DNA of 6,274 bases from Erythrobacter sp. UBA2510 (GTDB taxonomy: Bacteria; Pseudomonadota; Alphaproteobacteria; Sphingomonadales; Sphingomonadaceae), in NCBI GenBank assembly GCA_002341345.1, contig DDNW01000049.1, positions 3,316-9,589 of the forward strand, written 5' to 3'. Of the stretch, positions 1 to 6,035 are shown one piece after another. The notes under the pieces are model-generated. The model was not told the origin of the DNA and ran no database searches. It saw only the letters and a program-made list of their open reading frames with translations. The position numbers and the translations under genes were made by a program. How positions within the stretch are numbered: the stretch's first letter is position 1; each line of letters starts with the position of its first letter.

Positions 1-39
1 TTATGATTCCGCTGCTCTAACCACCTGAGCTACTCCGCC
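1..39 (-). tRNA. tRNA-Met (CAU), elongator type, 5' portion only
   Basis: On the minus strand the sequence folds as a tRNA 5' half: acceptor strand GGCGGAG (39 to 33), TA, D-stem GCTC, a 9-nt D-loop, GAGC, A, anticodon-stem strand GCGGA, then a 7-nt loop ATCATAA with anticodon CAT (forward positions 3-5). The count is exactly 39 nt to the end of the anticodon loop. The 3' anticodon strand, variable loop, T arm and acceptor 3' strand lie outside the window. CAT could mean initiator Met, elongator Met or lysidine-modified Ile. The GCGGA-ATCATAA arm and the GGCGGAG acceptor resemble elongator tRNA-Met rather than initiator, but the missing half would settle it. Confidence 0.88.
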
Positions 40-74
40 ATCCGGTCTGTCCGGGCACCGTAAACCTCTTGCAG

Positions 75-106
75 AAAAGGGGCTCCGGGCGCTGGCAAGG
101 CGCGCC
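75..106 (-). terminator. weak terminator-like hairpin after the 2H-phosphoesterase gene
   Basis: The 91-nt gap between the tRNA and the last gene of the acpP cluster holds, on the minus strand, a short stem GGCGC/GCGCC (forward 102-106 and 88-92, 9-nt loop). After 9 more nt comes TTTT (78 to 75). An outer 6-bp pairing of forward 123-128 with 77-82 could enclose it. The distance from stem to T-run is not canonical, so this is only a candidate end for the cluster transcript. I see no convincing promoter for the tRNA in the remaining 35 nt. Confidence 0.25.
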
Positions 107-130
107 ATTTAGGCTGCGCTTCCCCCTTGG

Positions 131-637
131 TCAACCGCGAAACCGCCAGCGCTTTTCGAAGTCCCACGGCCCGCCGCGATAGGTGTGAAGCTCGAACCCA
201 CGAAACTCGAAATCACGTGGGGCAAAAGACGCGGAAAGTTGCGCCTGCAGCTCCCTTGCCTCGGCGGGCGTAACCTTGTTCTGAACCGTGATGTGGAGAC
301 GCGGAGAGTGTTCGTCCTGCGGCGTCAGCAGGCCGTGAAATCGATGCGCCAGTTCGGCGCGCAGGTCGAGCATGGCCGGGCTCTCGATCCTGAGCGCCGT
401 CCCCCGCCCCAGATTCATGATACTGTCGAGCCGCGCAGGAACGGGCGCGTTTGCTCCGGCCAGTCGGGCCAGCGCTTCACCGGCCTCGTCACGGCAGAAC
501 GGTGGCAGCGCGTGAAACAGCGTGACATGCGCCTTCAGATAATTGCGTTCAGGCGGAAAATGCTGCGCCCTGAGCTGCGTCGCCCAGCTATAGAGGTCCT
601 GCGGCAGTTCGGCGGTTACGATCAGCGGATCGCTCAA
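131..637 (-). CDS. 2H phosphoesterase / 2'-5' RNA ligase family protein
   Basis: The protein has the two H-x-T/S-x motifs that define the 2H phosphoesterase superfamily: HVTL and HITV, at residues 47-50 and 125-128 when counted from the longest start. Both fall at the expected spacing for a LigT-like domain of about 170 residues. Known members hydrolyse 2',3'-cyclic phosphates or 2'-5' linkages in RNA; the cellular substrate of this one is unknown. It probably acts in the cytoplasm, since no signal peptide or membrane segment is seen. Start choice: the longest form begins with GTG at 667 inside mltG and has no Shine-Dalgarno. A TTG at 637 overlaps the mltG stop as TTGA, follows AGAAAGG, and removes ten residues that merely shadow the end of mltG, giving a start of (M)SDPLIVTAEL. 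I favour the TTG start (168 aa); GTG (178 aa) is possible. It is the last gene of the acpP-fabF-mltG cluster. Confidence 0.9.
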   Translation of the reverse strand: MSDPLIVTAELPQDLYSWATQLRAQHFPPERNYLKAHVTLFHALPPFCRDEAGEALARLAGANAPVPARLDSIMNLGRGTALRIESPAMLDLRAELAHRFHGLLTPQDEHSPRLHITVQNKVTPAEARELQAQLSASFAPRDFEFRGFELHTYRGGPWDFEKRWRFRG

Positions 638-1599
638 ATGCCTTTCTCGCGACGATACTGGCGCCACTTTTCGACATTTGCATTATGCTCGGCCAGCGTC
701 GCGGCAAAGGCGTGTCCGCCCGACCCATCCGCGACCATGTAGAGCGCGTCCGTCTCGGCGGGGTTGAGCACTGCGGCAATGCTCTCTCGGCCCGGATTGG
801 TGATCGGCCCGACCGGCAGGCCCACCATGGAATAGGTGTTGTAGCCGTTCACGGCATCGATCTCTGAGCGGCGAATACGTCGCCCGAGGGGTTTACCCTT
901 GGTGATCGGATAGATAATCGTCGGATCAGCCTGCAACATCATCCCTGAACGCAGACGGTTGGAATAGAGGCCGGCGACCATGCGGCGTTCTTCCGGGACA
1001 CCCGTCTCCTTCTCGACCACCGAGGCGAGGATCACCGCGTCGCGCGGGGACGTCACGGCGATGTTCTCGGAGCGGGCCTCCCATAGCTCGGCAAGTGTTT
1101 CGGTCATCGCCGCCTGCATCCGGGCAAGCACGGCGGAGCGCGGCTCCCCCCGCTCGAAGTCGTAGCTCTCGGGCAGGACTGAACCTTCTTCCGGCACCGC
1201 GACCTCGCCGGTCAGCAGTGGCTCGGCCATCAGCGCCTCGTGGACCATGATCGAGGGCGTGCCCTCGGGGATGGTGACGAAGCGCAGAAAAACATCGCCA
1301 TGCTGCAAGGTTTCGAGGATCGCTGCGGGGCTGGCACCGGCGGGTAGCAGGAACTCACCAGCCTTGATCGGATCGTCCGAAGCAAAGACCCTGGCGTGTA
1401 GCAGGAAGTCGTCAGCGGAGGCGATCAGCTCCTCCTCCTCCAGCTGGCGCGCGACGGCGGTCAGCGACGAACCAGAGGCAACGATGAACTGCGTATCCTC
1501 CTCGACCCGAGAGCCACCCCACCAGCCGCCGGCGAACCACGTCAGCGCGGCCAGGCCAGCGACGAGCAGGAGGCCGCCCAGCAGGGCAAGCCGCCGCAT
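634..1599 (-). CDS. mltG: endolytic murein transglycosylase MltG (YceG family)
   Basis: MltG is an inner-membrane-anchored lytic transglycosylase that cuts nascent peptidoglycan strands inside the chain and is thought to terminate glycan polymerisation. This 321-residue protein has a single N-terminal membrane anchor (about residues 4-22) after a short basic MRR, so the bulk is periplasmic. A LysM-like N-terminal part (about 36-110) is followed by the catalytic YceG domain. The signature VVEKETG at 194-200 carries the family's catalytic glutamate (E196 or E198). It is followed by NRLRSGMMLQADPTIIY at 214-230 and the conserved NTYSMVGLPVGPI(T)NPG stretch at 254-270. Length fits the family. The ATG lies 1 nt after the fabF stop and has no strong SD, which indicates translational coupling; its stop overlaps the next gene. 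All key motifs are present and the gene looks intact. Confidence 0.97.
   Translation of the reverse strand: MRRLALLGGLLLVAGLAALTWFAGGWWGGSRVEEDTQFIVASGSSLTAVARQLEEEELIASADDFLLHARVFASDDPIKAGEFLLPAGASPAAILETLQHGDVFLRFVTIPEGTPSIMVHEALMAEPLLTGEVAVPEEGSVLPESYDFERGEPRSAVLARMQAAMTETLAELWEARSENIAVTSPRDAVILASVVEKETGVPEERRMVAGLYSNRLRSGMMLQADPTIIYPITKGKPLGRRIRRSEIDAVNGYNTYSMVGLPVGPITNPGRESIAAVLNPAETDALYMVADGSGGHAFAATLAEHNANVEKWRQYRREKGI
641..647 (-). promoter_or_regulatory. ribosome binding site supporting the TTG start of the 2H gene
   Basis: Minus strand AGAAAGG lies within the last mltG codons, 3 nt before the TTG at 637. The spacing is short, but it is the only purine-rich site near either candidate start. 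The GTG at 667 is preceded by CGAAAA without an SD core. Confidence 0.4.
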
Positions 1600-1600
1600 G

Positions 1601-2860
1601 TCAGTCGACCCGCTTCATCACCAGCGAGGCATTGGTCCCACCAAAACCGAAGGAATTGTTGAGAACCGCGCGGACTTCACGCTTGCGGGCCACCTTGGGC
1701 ACCAGGTCGACGCCTTCGGTCCCTTCGTCGGGATCGTCGAGATTGAGCGTCGGCGGGACGATCTGGTCGCGGATCGCCAGGATGCAGAAAATTGCCTCCA
1801 CAGCGCCCGCGCCGCCCAGCAGGTGGCCGATCGCGGATTTGGTCGAGCTCATCGAAGCGCCGCTGAGGTCATCGCCGAGCACGCGCTTTACCGACGCCAG
1901 TTCGATCGTGTCGGCCATGGTCGAGGTACCGTGAGCGTTGACATAATCGATATCGCCAGCGCCCAGCCCGGATTTCTTGAGCGCCATGCGCATCGCCAGC
2001 TCAGCGCCCTTGCCCTCCGGGTGGGGTGCCGTGACGTGATAGGCATCGCCCGACAGGCCGTAACCCACGACCTCGGCATAGATCTTCGCACCGCGCGCCT
2101 TGGCATGCTCGTATTCCTCGAGCACGACGACGCCCGCCCCCTCGCCCATGACAAAGCCGTCACGGCCCTTGTCATAGGGACGGCTGGCCTCAGTGGGCCG
2201 GTCGTTCATGCTCATGTTCAGCGCCTTGGCCTGCGCGAATCCGGCGATGCCGATCGGGCAGATCGTCGATTCCGCACCGCCCGCCAGCATGATGTCGGCA
2301 TCGTCGTCACGGATCATGCGCGCCGCATCACCGATCGAGTGCGCGCCGGTCGAGCACGCCGTGACCACAGCGTGATTGGGCCCCATCAGACCATATTTGA
2401 TCGAAACCTGGCCGCTGATGAGGTTGATCAGGCGCCCATGGACGAAATGCGGCGAAACCCGGCCCGGACCGCGATTGGCCAGCACCAGCGATTCGCTCTC
2501 GATCCCTGGCAGGCCGCCGATACCGGAGCCTATCGAGCAGCCAGCCCGCACCTTTGTCGCCTCGTCCATCTCGGTCAGGCCTGCATCTTCAAGCGCCTGA
2601 CCTGCCGCATCGATACCAAAGACGATAAACGGATCGACCTGTCGCTGGATCTTGAAATCGACGCGTTTGTTCGGGTCGAAGCCGTATTCGTGATCGGCAG
2701 GCTTGACCTCGCAGGCAATGGTGCATTTCTGGTCCGACGCATCGAACTTAGTGATAGGTCCAGCACCACTCTTACCCGCAATCAGGTTCGCCCATGTCGT
2801 CTCGACATCCGCCCCCAGGGGGGTGACGAGACCCAGTCCGGTAACGACCACTCGACGCAT
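1601..2860 (-). CDS. fabF: beta-ketoacyl-ACP synthase II (FabF)
   Basis: FabF is the condensing enzyme of type II fatty-acid synthesis: it joins malonyl-ACP to a growing acyl-ACP with loss of CO2, mainly in elongation, and acts in the cytoplasm as a dimer. The 419 residues match the family length (about 410-420). The start MRRVVVTGLGLVTPLG is typical. The catalytic triad is visible: nucleophile C169 in VTACSTGAHS, H310 in NAHGTST and H346 in KSAIGHLLGGAGAVEA, with K341 just before. The glycine-rich end NNSFGFGGTNASL (401-413) is conserved. The ATG at 2860 has a good SD, GGAGAG, with 7 nt between GGAG and the start. acpP, its carrier partner, lies 124 nt upstream; mltG follows after 1 nt. The paralogue FabB (KAS I) is unlikely given the length and the acpP linkage. 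Confidence 0.98.
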   Translation of the reverse strand: MRRVVVTGLGLVTPLGADVETTWANLIAGKSGAGPITKFDASDQKCTIACEVKPADHEYGFDPNKRVDFKIQRQVDPFIVFGIDAAGQALEDAGLTEMDEATKVRAGCSIGSGIGGLPGIESESLVLANRGPGRVSPHFVHGRLINLISGQVSIKYGLMGPNHAVVTACSTGAHSIGDAARMIRDDDADIMLAGGAESTICPIGIAGFAQAKALNMSMNDRPTEASRPYDKGRDGFVMGEGAGVVVLEEYEHAKARGAKIYAEVVGYGLSGDAYHVTAPHPEGKGAELAMRMALKKSGLGAGDIDYVNAHGTSTMADTIELASVKRVLGDDLSGASMSSTKSAIGHLLGGAGAVEAIFCILAIRDQIVPPTLNLDDPDEGTEGVDLVPKVARKREVRAVLNNSFGFGGTNASLVMKRVD

Positions 2861-2871
2861 TATCGCTCTCC

Positions 2872-2909
2872 AAAATCAAGAAAGGCCCAGCCTCCACCGG
2901 CCGAGCCTT
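2872..2909 (-). terminator. intrinsic terminator or attenuator between acpP and fabF
   Basis: On the minus strand AAGGCTCGGCC (2909 to 2899) pairs over 11 bp with GGCTGGGCCTT (2892 to 2882), with only two G-U wobbles and a 6-nt loop. The stem runs into a T-rich tract TTCTTGATTTT (through 2872). The tract is interrupted, so termination may be partial. It ends directly at the fabF SD (GGAG, 2871 to 2868), so any transcript starting at or upstream of acpP must pass it to express fabF, mltG and the 2H gene. The likely role, by inference, is to keep acpP mRNA in excess of the downstream genes. Confidence 0.6.
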
Positions 2910-2931
2910 CCTATCCCGTCCAGCAGGGAAT

Positions 2932-2974
2932 ACCGGCCCTTGCGAACGCCGGTCCTAAGCCGGTGCGGGCCGGT
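2932..2974 (-). repeat. GC-rich inverted repeat just after acpP
   Basis: An exact 8-bp inverted repeat, accggccc (2932-2939) and gggccggt (2967-2974), begins about 10 nt after the acpP stop. Inside it GCCGGT recurs at 2948 and 2959, so an alternative smaller hairpin 2932-2937/2948-2953 competes with the long one. No T-run follows on the minus strand, so it is more likely an mRNA 3'-end-stabilising or pause structure than a terminator. Confidence 0.45.
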
Positions 2975-2984
2975 TGTCCCAACC

Positions 2985-3221
2985 TTAGTCGGTGTGCTCT
3001 TCAATGTACTTGTTGGCATCACCGACGGTGTTGATCTTCTCGGCAGCATCGTCGGGGATTTCTACGCCGAATTCTTCCTCGAAAGCCATCACCAGCTCGA
3101 CAATGTCGAGGCTGTCTGCGCCCAGATCGTCGATGAAGCTGGCATCGGGAGTTACCTTGTCTTCCTCAACGCCGAGATGTTCGACAACAATCTTCTTCAC
3201 GCGGTCAGCGATATCGCTCAT
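2985..3221 (-). CDS. acpP: acyl carrier protein
   Basis: ACP is the small acidic cytoplasmic protein that carries growing acyl chains on a 4'-phosphopantetheine arm during fatty-acid synthesis and donates them to lipid A and phospholipid enzymes. The 78 residues match the family, with modification site S37 in [12 protein letters not shown] (32-43), an acidic helix II ([11 protein letters not shown], 48-58) and the C-terminal ending NKYIEEHTD. Start: an ATG at 3221, opening [10 protein letters not shown], has the SD GAGGG (3233 to 3229) with a 7-nt spacer. The frame stays open upstream to 3431, but that part overlaps the neighbouring membrane protein gene and is not ACP-like. fabF follows across a 124-nt structured gap. 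fabG, a common upstream neighbour of acpP in other bacteria, is not here. Confidence 0.98.
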   Translation of the reverse strand: MSDIADRVKKIVVEHLGVEEDKVTPDASFIDDLGADSLDIVELVMAFEEEFGVEIPDDAAEKINTVGDANKYIEEHTD

Positions 3222-3243
3222 TCCTGTGCCCTCTTCAAACACG

Positions 3244-3273
3244 CATATATGCAACGTCAGTTGCCCTAGTGAA
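3244..3273 (-). promoter_or_regulatory. candidate sigma70-type promoter for acpP
   Basis: Minus strand TTCACT (3273 to 3268; 4 of 6 matches to TTGACA), an 18-nt spacer and TATATG (3249 to 3244; 4 of 6 matches to TATAAT). The predicted start near 3237 would give a very short leader that just contains the SD. The -10 lies inside the 10-bp palindrome GCATATATGC (3243-3252). Modest matches; found by eye only. Confidence 0.35.
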
Positions 3274-3291
3274 GCGATTGGCGAAGGGCAA
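3261..3291. repeat. 7-bp inverted repeat upstream of acpP
   Basis: ttgccct (3261-3267) and agggcaa (3285-3291) are exact inverted copies separated by 17 nt. The repeat overlaps the -35 side of the candidate acpP promoter. It could be a regulator binding site or a weak hairpin; no T-run follows on the minus strand, so it is not an obvious terminator of the upstream gene. Confidence 0.3.
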
Positions 3292-3312
3292 GAGGGATGC
3301 GAAAGACTGTGC

Positions 3313-4383
3313 TCAGCGCTTGTGGAACGTTCGAAACGACAGAACAGCCGTAAGGACCATGCGCGGCAGGAAGCTGAGACCTGCCAGAATCCACGGAAAC
3401 AGTAGCAGTACCCAATAGCCATTATTGCCACGCGCGATCAGGCCGACCAGCAGCAATACGCCAACCCCGAAGAGGAACATCAGCCTGCCTCCGCGCCCGG
3501 CAGCCGACCAGCCAAACAGTGCGACGATCAGGATCGCACCGCCCGCAACCCGGTCGAACAGACGCAACATCGAATACCCCGTCGCATTGAAGAGCGCGAA
3601 GGCCGGTCCCTGAAAGCCGAACCATCCGGGCGAGGCTATGTCGTCGGCCGCCCTCACCTGCATCACTGCATAGGCATGACCGGCATAAAGGCAGGCTACT
3701 GCCCCGATCCCTGCTAGCCAGAGCAACGTCTCGCGCCAGTCACGGCGCATGAGCGCCAGCGCCAATCCCGCGCAAAGCGCCATCAGACCGAATTCACGCA
3801 AACAAGTCGCTATTACCGCCAGCGCCACCGCCCAGCCTGCTTTGTCCGGACGATAAAGTGCCGCGGCAAGGCTGACGAATGCCCCAGCCCATGCCTCGTG
3901 CAAGGGCAGAGCGGCGGCAAGAAAATAAAACCCGCCCAGCGCATAAAGCAGGAAGGCTGCGACCACTTCGGCAGCGACGAAACCCGATTTGTGCAGGCGC
4001 ATTGCCCATGCCGTTGCCCCGGCCAGCGTCAGCAGGCCGCCCAACATCCGGACTACATCGCGGCCCAGCCCCGCCTCAAGCCATGCGAGCAGCGGTGTAC
4101 GGACGGTGTAAAAGGGGACCATCGGATACTGGCCAACCCGATGCTCAGCCGCAGCGGCCGAATAATAGCCATCGCCATCGGCCATGCGCTCGGCAATCGC
4201 CCGATAAAGATCGTCGTCTGTCGCCCCTTTTATATCGAGCGTATTGCCCATGCTCGAGATATCTGGCGCAGCAATAAGCCACACGAGGACGCTGAGCAGG
4301 CACAGAGACAACAGATAGGCGGCCCGGCAGGCGCGCAAATGGGTAAGAAGCGGCGTCAGCCGACCGTCCAGCAGGTTCGCCAT
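3313..4383 (-). CDS. multi-pass membrane protein of unknown function, possibly GT-C-like
   Basis: I do not recognise a named family. The 356-residue protein has roughly 8 hydrophobic segments, at about residues 21-40, 112-128, 138-158, 164-176, 185-211, 219-240, 280-296 and 301-344 (the last may be two). Between the first two lies a polar, probably periplasmic loop (41-110) with DDDLY (56-60), GDGYY (70-74), HR (81-82) and [17 protein letters not shown] (86-102). LHEAWAG (161-167) and CLREFG (194-199) sit at membrane edges. An acidic cluster after the first helix, HExW and LxRE motifs recall GT-C-fold polyprenyl-linked glycosyltransferases, but this is inference; transport or another lipid-linked role remains possible. 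The ATG at 4383 is 17 nt after the lipoprotein gene stop, so it is probably co-transcribed with argH. The gene ends 91 nt before acpP. It appears intact and has base composition like its neighbours. Confidence 0.85.
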   Translation of the reverse strand: MANLLDGRLTPLLTHLRACRAAYLLSLCLLSVLVWLIAAPDISSMGNTLDIKGATDDDLYRAIAERMADGDGYYSAAAAEHRVGQYPMVPFYTVRTPLLAWLEAGLGRDVVRMLGGLLTLAGATAWAMRLHKSGFVAAEVVAAFLLYALGGFYFLAAALPLHEAWAGAFVSLAAALYRPDKAGWAVALAVIATCLREFGLMALCAGLALALMRRDWRETLLWLAGIGAVACLYAGHAYAVMQVRAADDIASPGWFGFQGPAFALFNATGYSMLRLFDRVAGGAILIVALFGWSAAGRGGRLMFLFGVGVLLLVGLIARGNNGYWVLLLFPWILAGLSFLPRMVLTAVLSFRTFHKR

Positions 4384-4400
4384 CCGCCCCGGTCCGGTTC

Positions 4401-4643
4401 CTAGCCTTCGGGCGGCAGGTCGAACGGATCGTCCTCGCGCTCTTCGGATTCACGGCGCAGTTCGACGCTGCGTTCCGGCGCGGCAAGCGGCGGCAGCTCG
4501 AGCAATTCCTCCGGCGTGCGCGGTTCGCTGGCGCCGTAGGGTGCAGGTGGCAAATTCGCCCCAGCGGCAGGCTCGAGGTCACCCGGCTTGCCGCATGCGC
4601 CGAGTGCCGCAATCATCAGCAGGCCGAGGACTGCGCGGCTCAT
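4401..4643 (-). CDS. small LptM-like (YifL-type) lipoprotein
   Basis: This is an 80-residue lipoprotein. The signal peptide [17 protein letters not shown] ends in the lipobox L14-G15-A16-C17, so C17 should be acylated and become the mature N-terminus. The mature start [10 protein letters not shown] fits the C-G-x-x-G-x-L-x-x-P pattern of LptM/YifL, a tiny lipoprotein that in E. coli helps mature the LptD LPS translocon. The rest is proline-rich and charged (acidic/basic 52-74, [10 protein letters not shown] at the end), with no further domain. The ATG overlaps the argH stop as ATGA (4640-4643), a classic sign of translational coupling. A small lipoprotein gene directly after argH is, as I recall, common in alphaproteobacteria. 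Family assignment rests on a short motif and position, so LptM function is probable rather than shown. Confidence 0.9.
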   Translation of the reverse strand: MSRAVLGLLMIAALGACGKPGDLEPAAGANLPPAPYGASEPRTPEELLELPPLAAPERSVELRRESEEREDDPFDLPPEG

Positions 4644-6016
4644 GCTCTTTGCCCCAGATAGTCGCGCGCCAGCGCCACCTGCTTGCGGACCTGCTCGGGC
4701 GCTGTCCCGCCGAGCGAGGCGCGTGAGGCCACGGACGCATCGACCGACAGTGCAGCAAAAACCCGCTCGTCAATCCGTGCGTCGATGGCTTTCAATTCAT
4801 CCAGTGACAGCTGGTCGAGCGCGACACCATTCTTCTCTGCCAGCTTCACCGCCGCGCCGGTAATGTGATGTGCCTCGCGAAACGGTATGCCCGCCTCACG
4901 TACCAGCCAGTCAGCAAGGTCAGTCGCAGTGGCATAGCCCAACTCCGCCGCCTGCCGCATTCGTTCAGTCACGAAAGTGCAATCGGCAACCATGCCGGTC
5001 ATCGCCGCGATCGAGAGGCCGAGCAGGTTCGCCGCCTCGAAGACGGGCGGCTTGTCATCCTGCATGTCCTTTGAATAGGCGAGCGGCAAACCCTTCATCG
5101 TCACCATCAGCGCCGTCGAACAGCCAACAATCCGGCCCGCATGGCCGCGCACCAATTCAGCTGCGTCGGGGTTCTTCTTCTGCGGCATAATCGAGGAACC
5201 GGTCGAAAGCGTGTCGGGCAATTTCACGAAGCCGAATGGCTGGCTCGCCCAGATCACGAATTCCTCTGCCAGACGCGACAGATGCAGCGAACATTGCGCA
5301 GCCGCAGTCAGGTATTCCATCGCGAAATCGCGGTCGGACACGGCATCGAGGCTGTTGGCGGTCGGCGCATCGAAGCCGAGCGCCTGCGCAGTCATCTCGC
5401 GGTCGATGGGAAAACCGGTGCCCGCCAGCGCCGCGCTGCCGAGCGGGCACTGGTTCAACCGTGCCCGCGCGTCGTGAAAACGCGAGCGGTCGCGCCGGAT
5501 CATCTCGAAATAGGCCATCAGGTGATGGCCGAGCGTTACCGGCTGCGCGGTCTGGAGATGGGTAAAACCGGGCATGATCGAGGCGGAATGTTCGTCCGCC
5601 CGCTCGACCAGCGCGCACTGCAATTGTTCGAGCGCCGCGTCCGTCTGATCAATCGTGTCGCGCACCCAGAGGCGGAAATCGGTCGCCACCTGGTCGTTGC
5701 GGCTGCGCGCGGTGTGCAGCCGCCCCGCGACCGGCCCGATCAGCTCGGCGAGCCGCGATTCGGTGGTCATGTGGATGTCTTCGAGGTCCCAGTCCTCGGG
5801 TACGCCATCGCGCTCATACTCGCCCGCGACCGTCCCTAACCCGCCAAGGATCGTCTCGGCGTCCTCGCTCGTCACGATCCCGCAGGCACCAAGCATGGCG
5901 ACATGGGCGCGGCTGGCCTCTATATCCTGTTGCCAGAGATTCTTGTCGAAGGGGATCGACGCGTTGATCTCGCGCATAATCGCCGAGGGCCCCTCGGCGA
6001 AACGTCCACCCCACAT
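4640..6016 (-). CDS. argH: argininosuccinate lyase
   Basis: ArgH splits argininosuccinate into arginine and fumarate, the last step of arginine synthesis; it is a cytoplasmic homotetramer of the fumarase/aspartase superfamily. From the ATG at 6016 the protein has 458 residues, the usual length, and opens [11 protein letters not shown]. The conserved regions are present: HTARSRNDQ (101-109), the general-base histidine region [10 protein letters not shown] (150-159) and the superfamily signature [11 protein letters not shown] (273-283), whose flexible loop holds the catalytic serine. The frame stays open far upstream (to 6262), but that part reads across the divergent tlpA gene. An in-frame TTG at 6043 would add nine residues (MSTNKASST), similar in style to the short extensions of other alphaproteobacterial ArgH proteins, and cannot be excluded; neither start has a good SD. 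It is first in a cluster with the lipoprotein and membrane protein genes. Confidence 0.98.
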   Translation of the reverse strand: MWGGRFAEGPSAIMREINASIPFDKNLWQQDIEASRAHVAMLGACGIVTSEDAETILGGLGTVAGEYERDGVPEDWDLEDIHMTTESRLAELIGPVAGRLHTARSRNDQVATDFRLWVRDTIDQTDAALEQLQCALVERADEHSASIMPGFTHLQTAQPVTLGHHLMAYFEMIRRDRSRFHDARARLNQCPLGSAALAGTGFPIDREMTAQALGFDAPTANSLDAVSDRDFAMEYLTAAAQCSLHLSRLAEEFVIWASQPFGFVKLPDTLSTGSSIMPQKKNPDAAELVRGHAGRIVGCSTALMVTMKGLPLAYSKDMQDDKPPVFEAANLLGLSIAAMTGMVADCTFVTERMRQAAELGYATATDLADWLVREAGIPFREAHHITGAAVKLAEKNGVALDQLSLDELKAIDARIDERVFAALSVDASVASRASLGGTAPEQVRKQVALARDYLGQRA

Positions 6017-6022
6017 CGTGCT

Positions 6023-6027
6023 GGAGG
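6023..6027 (+). promoter_or_regulatory. ribosome binding site fixing the tlpA GTG start
   Basis: GGAGG lies 8 nt before the GTG at 6036 and only 2 nt before an in-frame TTG at 6030, so it selects the GTG. The site lies between, or within, the alternative argH 5' ends on the other strand. Confidence 0.7.
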
Positions 6028-6035
6028 CCTTGTTC

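Noticed and set aside
59..64. TTTACG on the minus strand as a -10 for the tRNA gene, followed by a GC-rich discriminator-like stretch
   Set aside because: Only 3 of 6 matches and no -35 hexamer at the right distance.
1247..3034. 595-codon open frame on the plus strand opposite mltG, fabF and the end of acpP
   Set aside because: It runs antisense through three certain genes and across their stop/start boundaries and the hairpins. The translation is rich in Arg/Ala/His low-complexity sequence, as expected from a GC-rich antisense frame, with no recognisable domain.
3222..3431. N-terminal extension of ACP to 3431
   Set aside because: It overlaps the end of the membrane protein gene, adds Cys/Arg-rich non-ACP sequence, and the internal ATG has a good SD and gives the exact family length.
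5141..5839. 232-codon plus-strand open frame inside argH
   Set aside because: It lies wholly antisense to conserved argH coding sequence and has no SD or family motif; a compositional shadow.
5975..5980. CATAAT as a -10 element for tlpA
   Set aside because: No acceptable -35 at 16-18 nt upstream (GGGATC at the expected place); the bases encode conserved ArgH residues.
5981..5999. Perfect 8-bp stem with 3-nt loop near the argH 5' end, possible tlpA leader structure
   Set aside because: It encodes the conserved ArgH residues AEGPSA, so the palindrome is probably a by-product of coding in GC-rich codons; no T-run follows on either strand.
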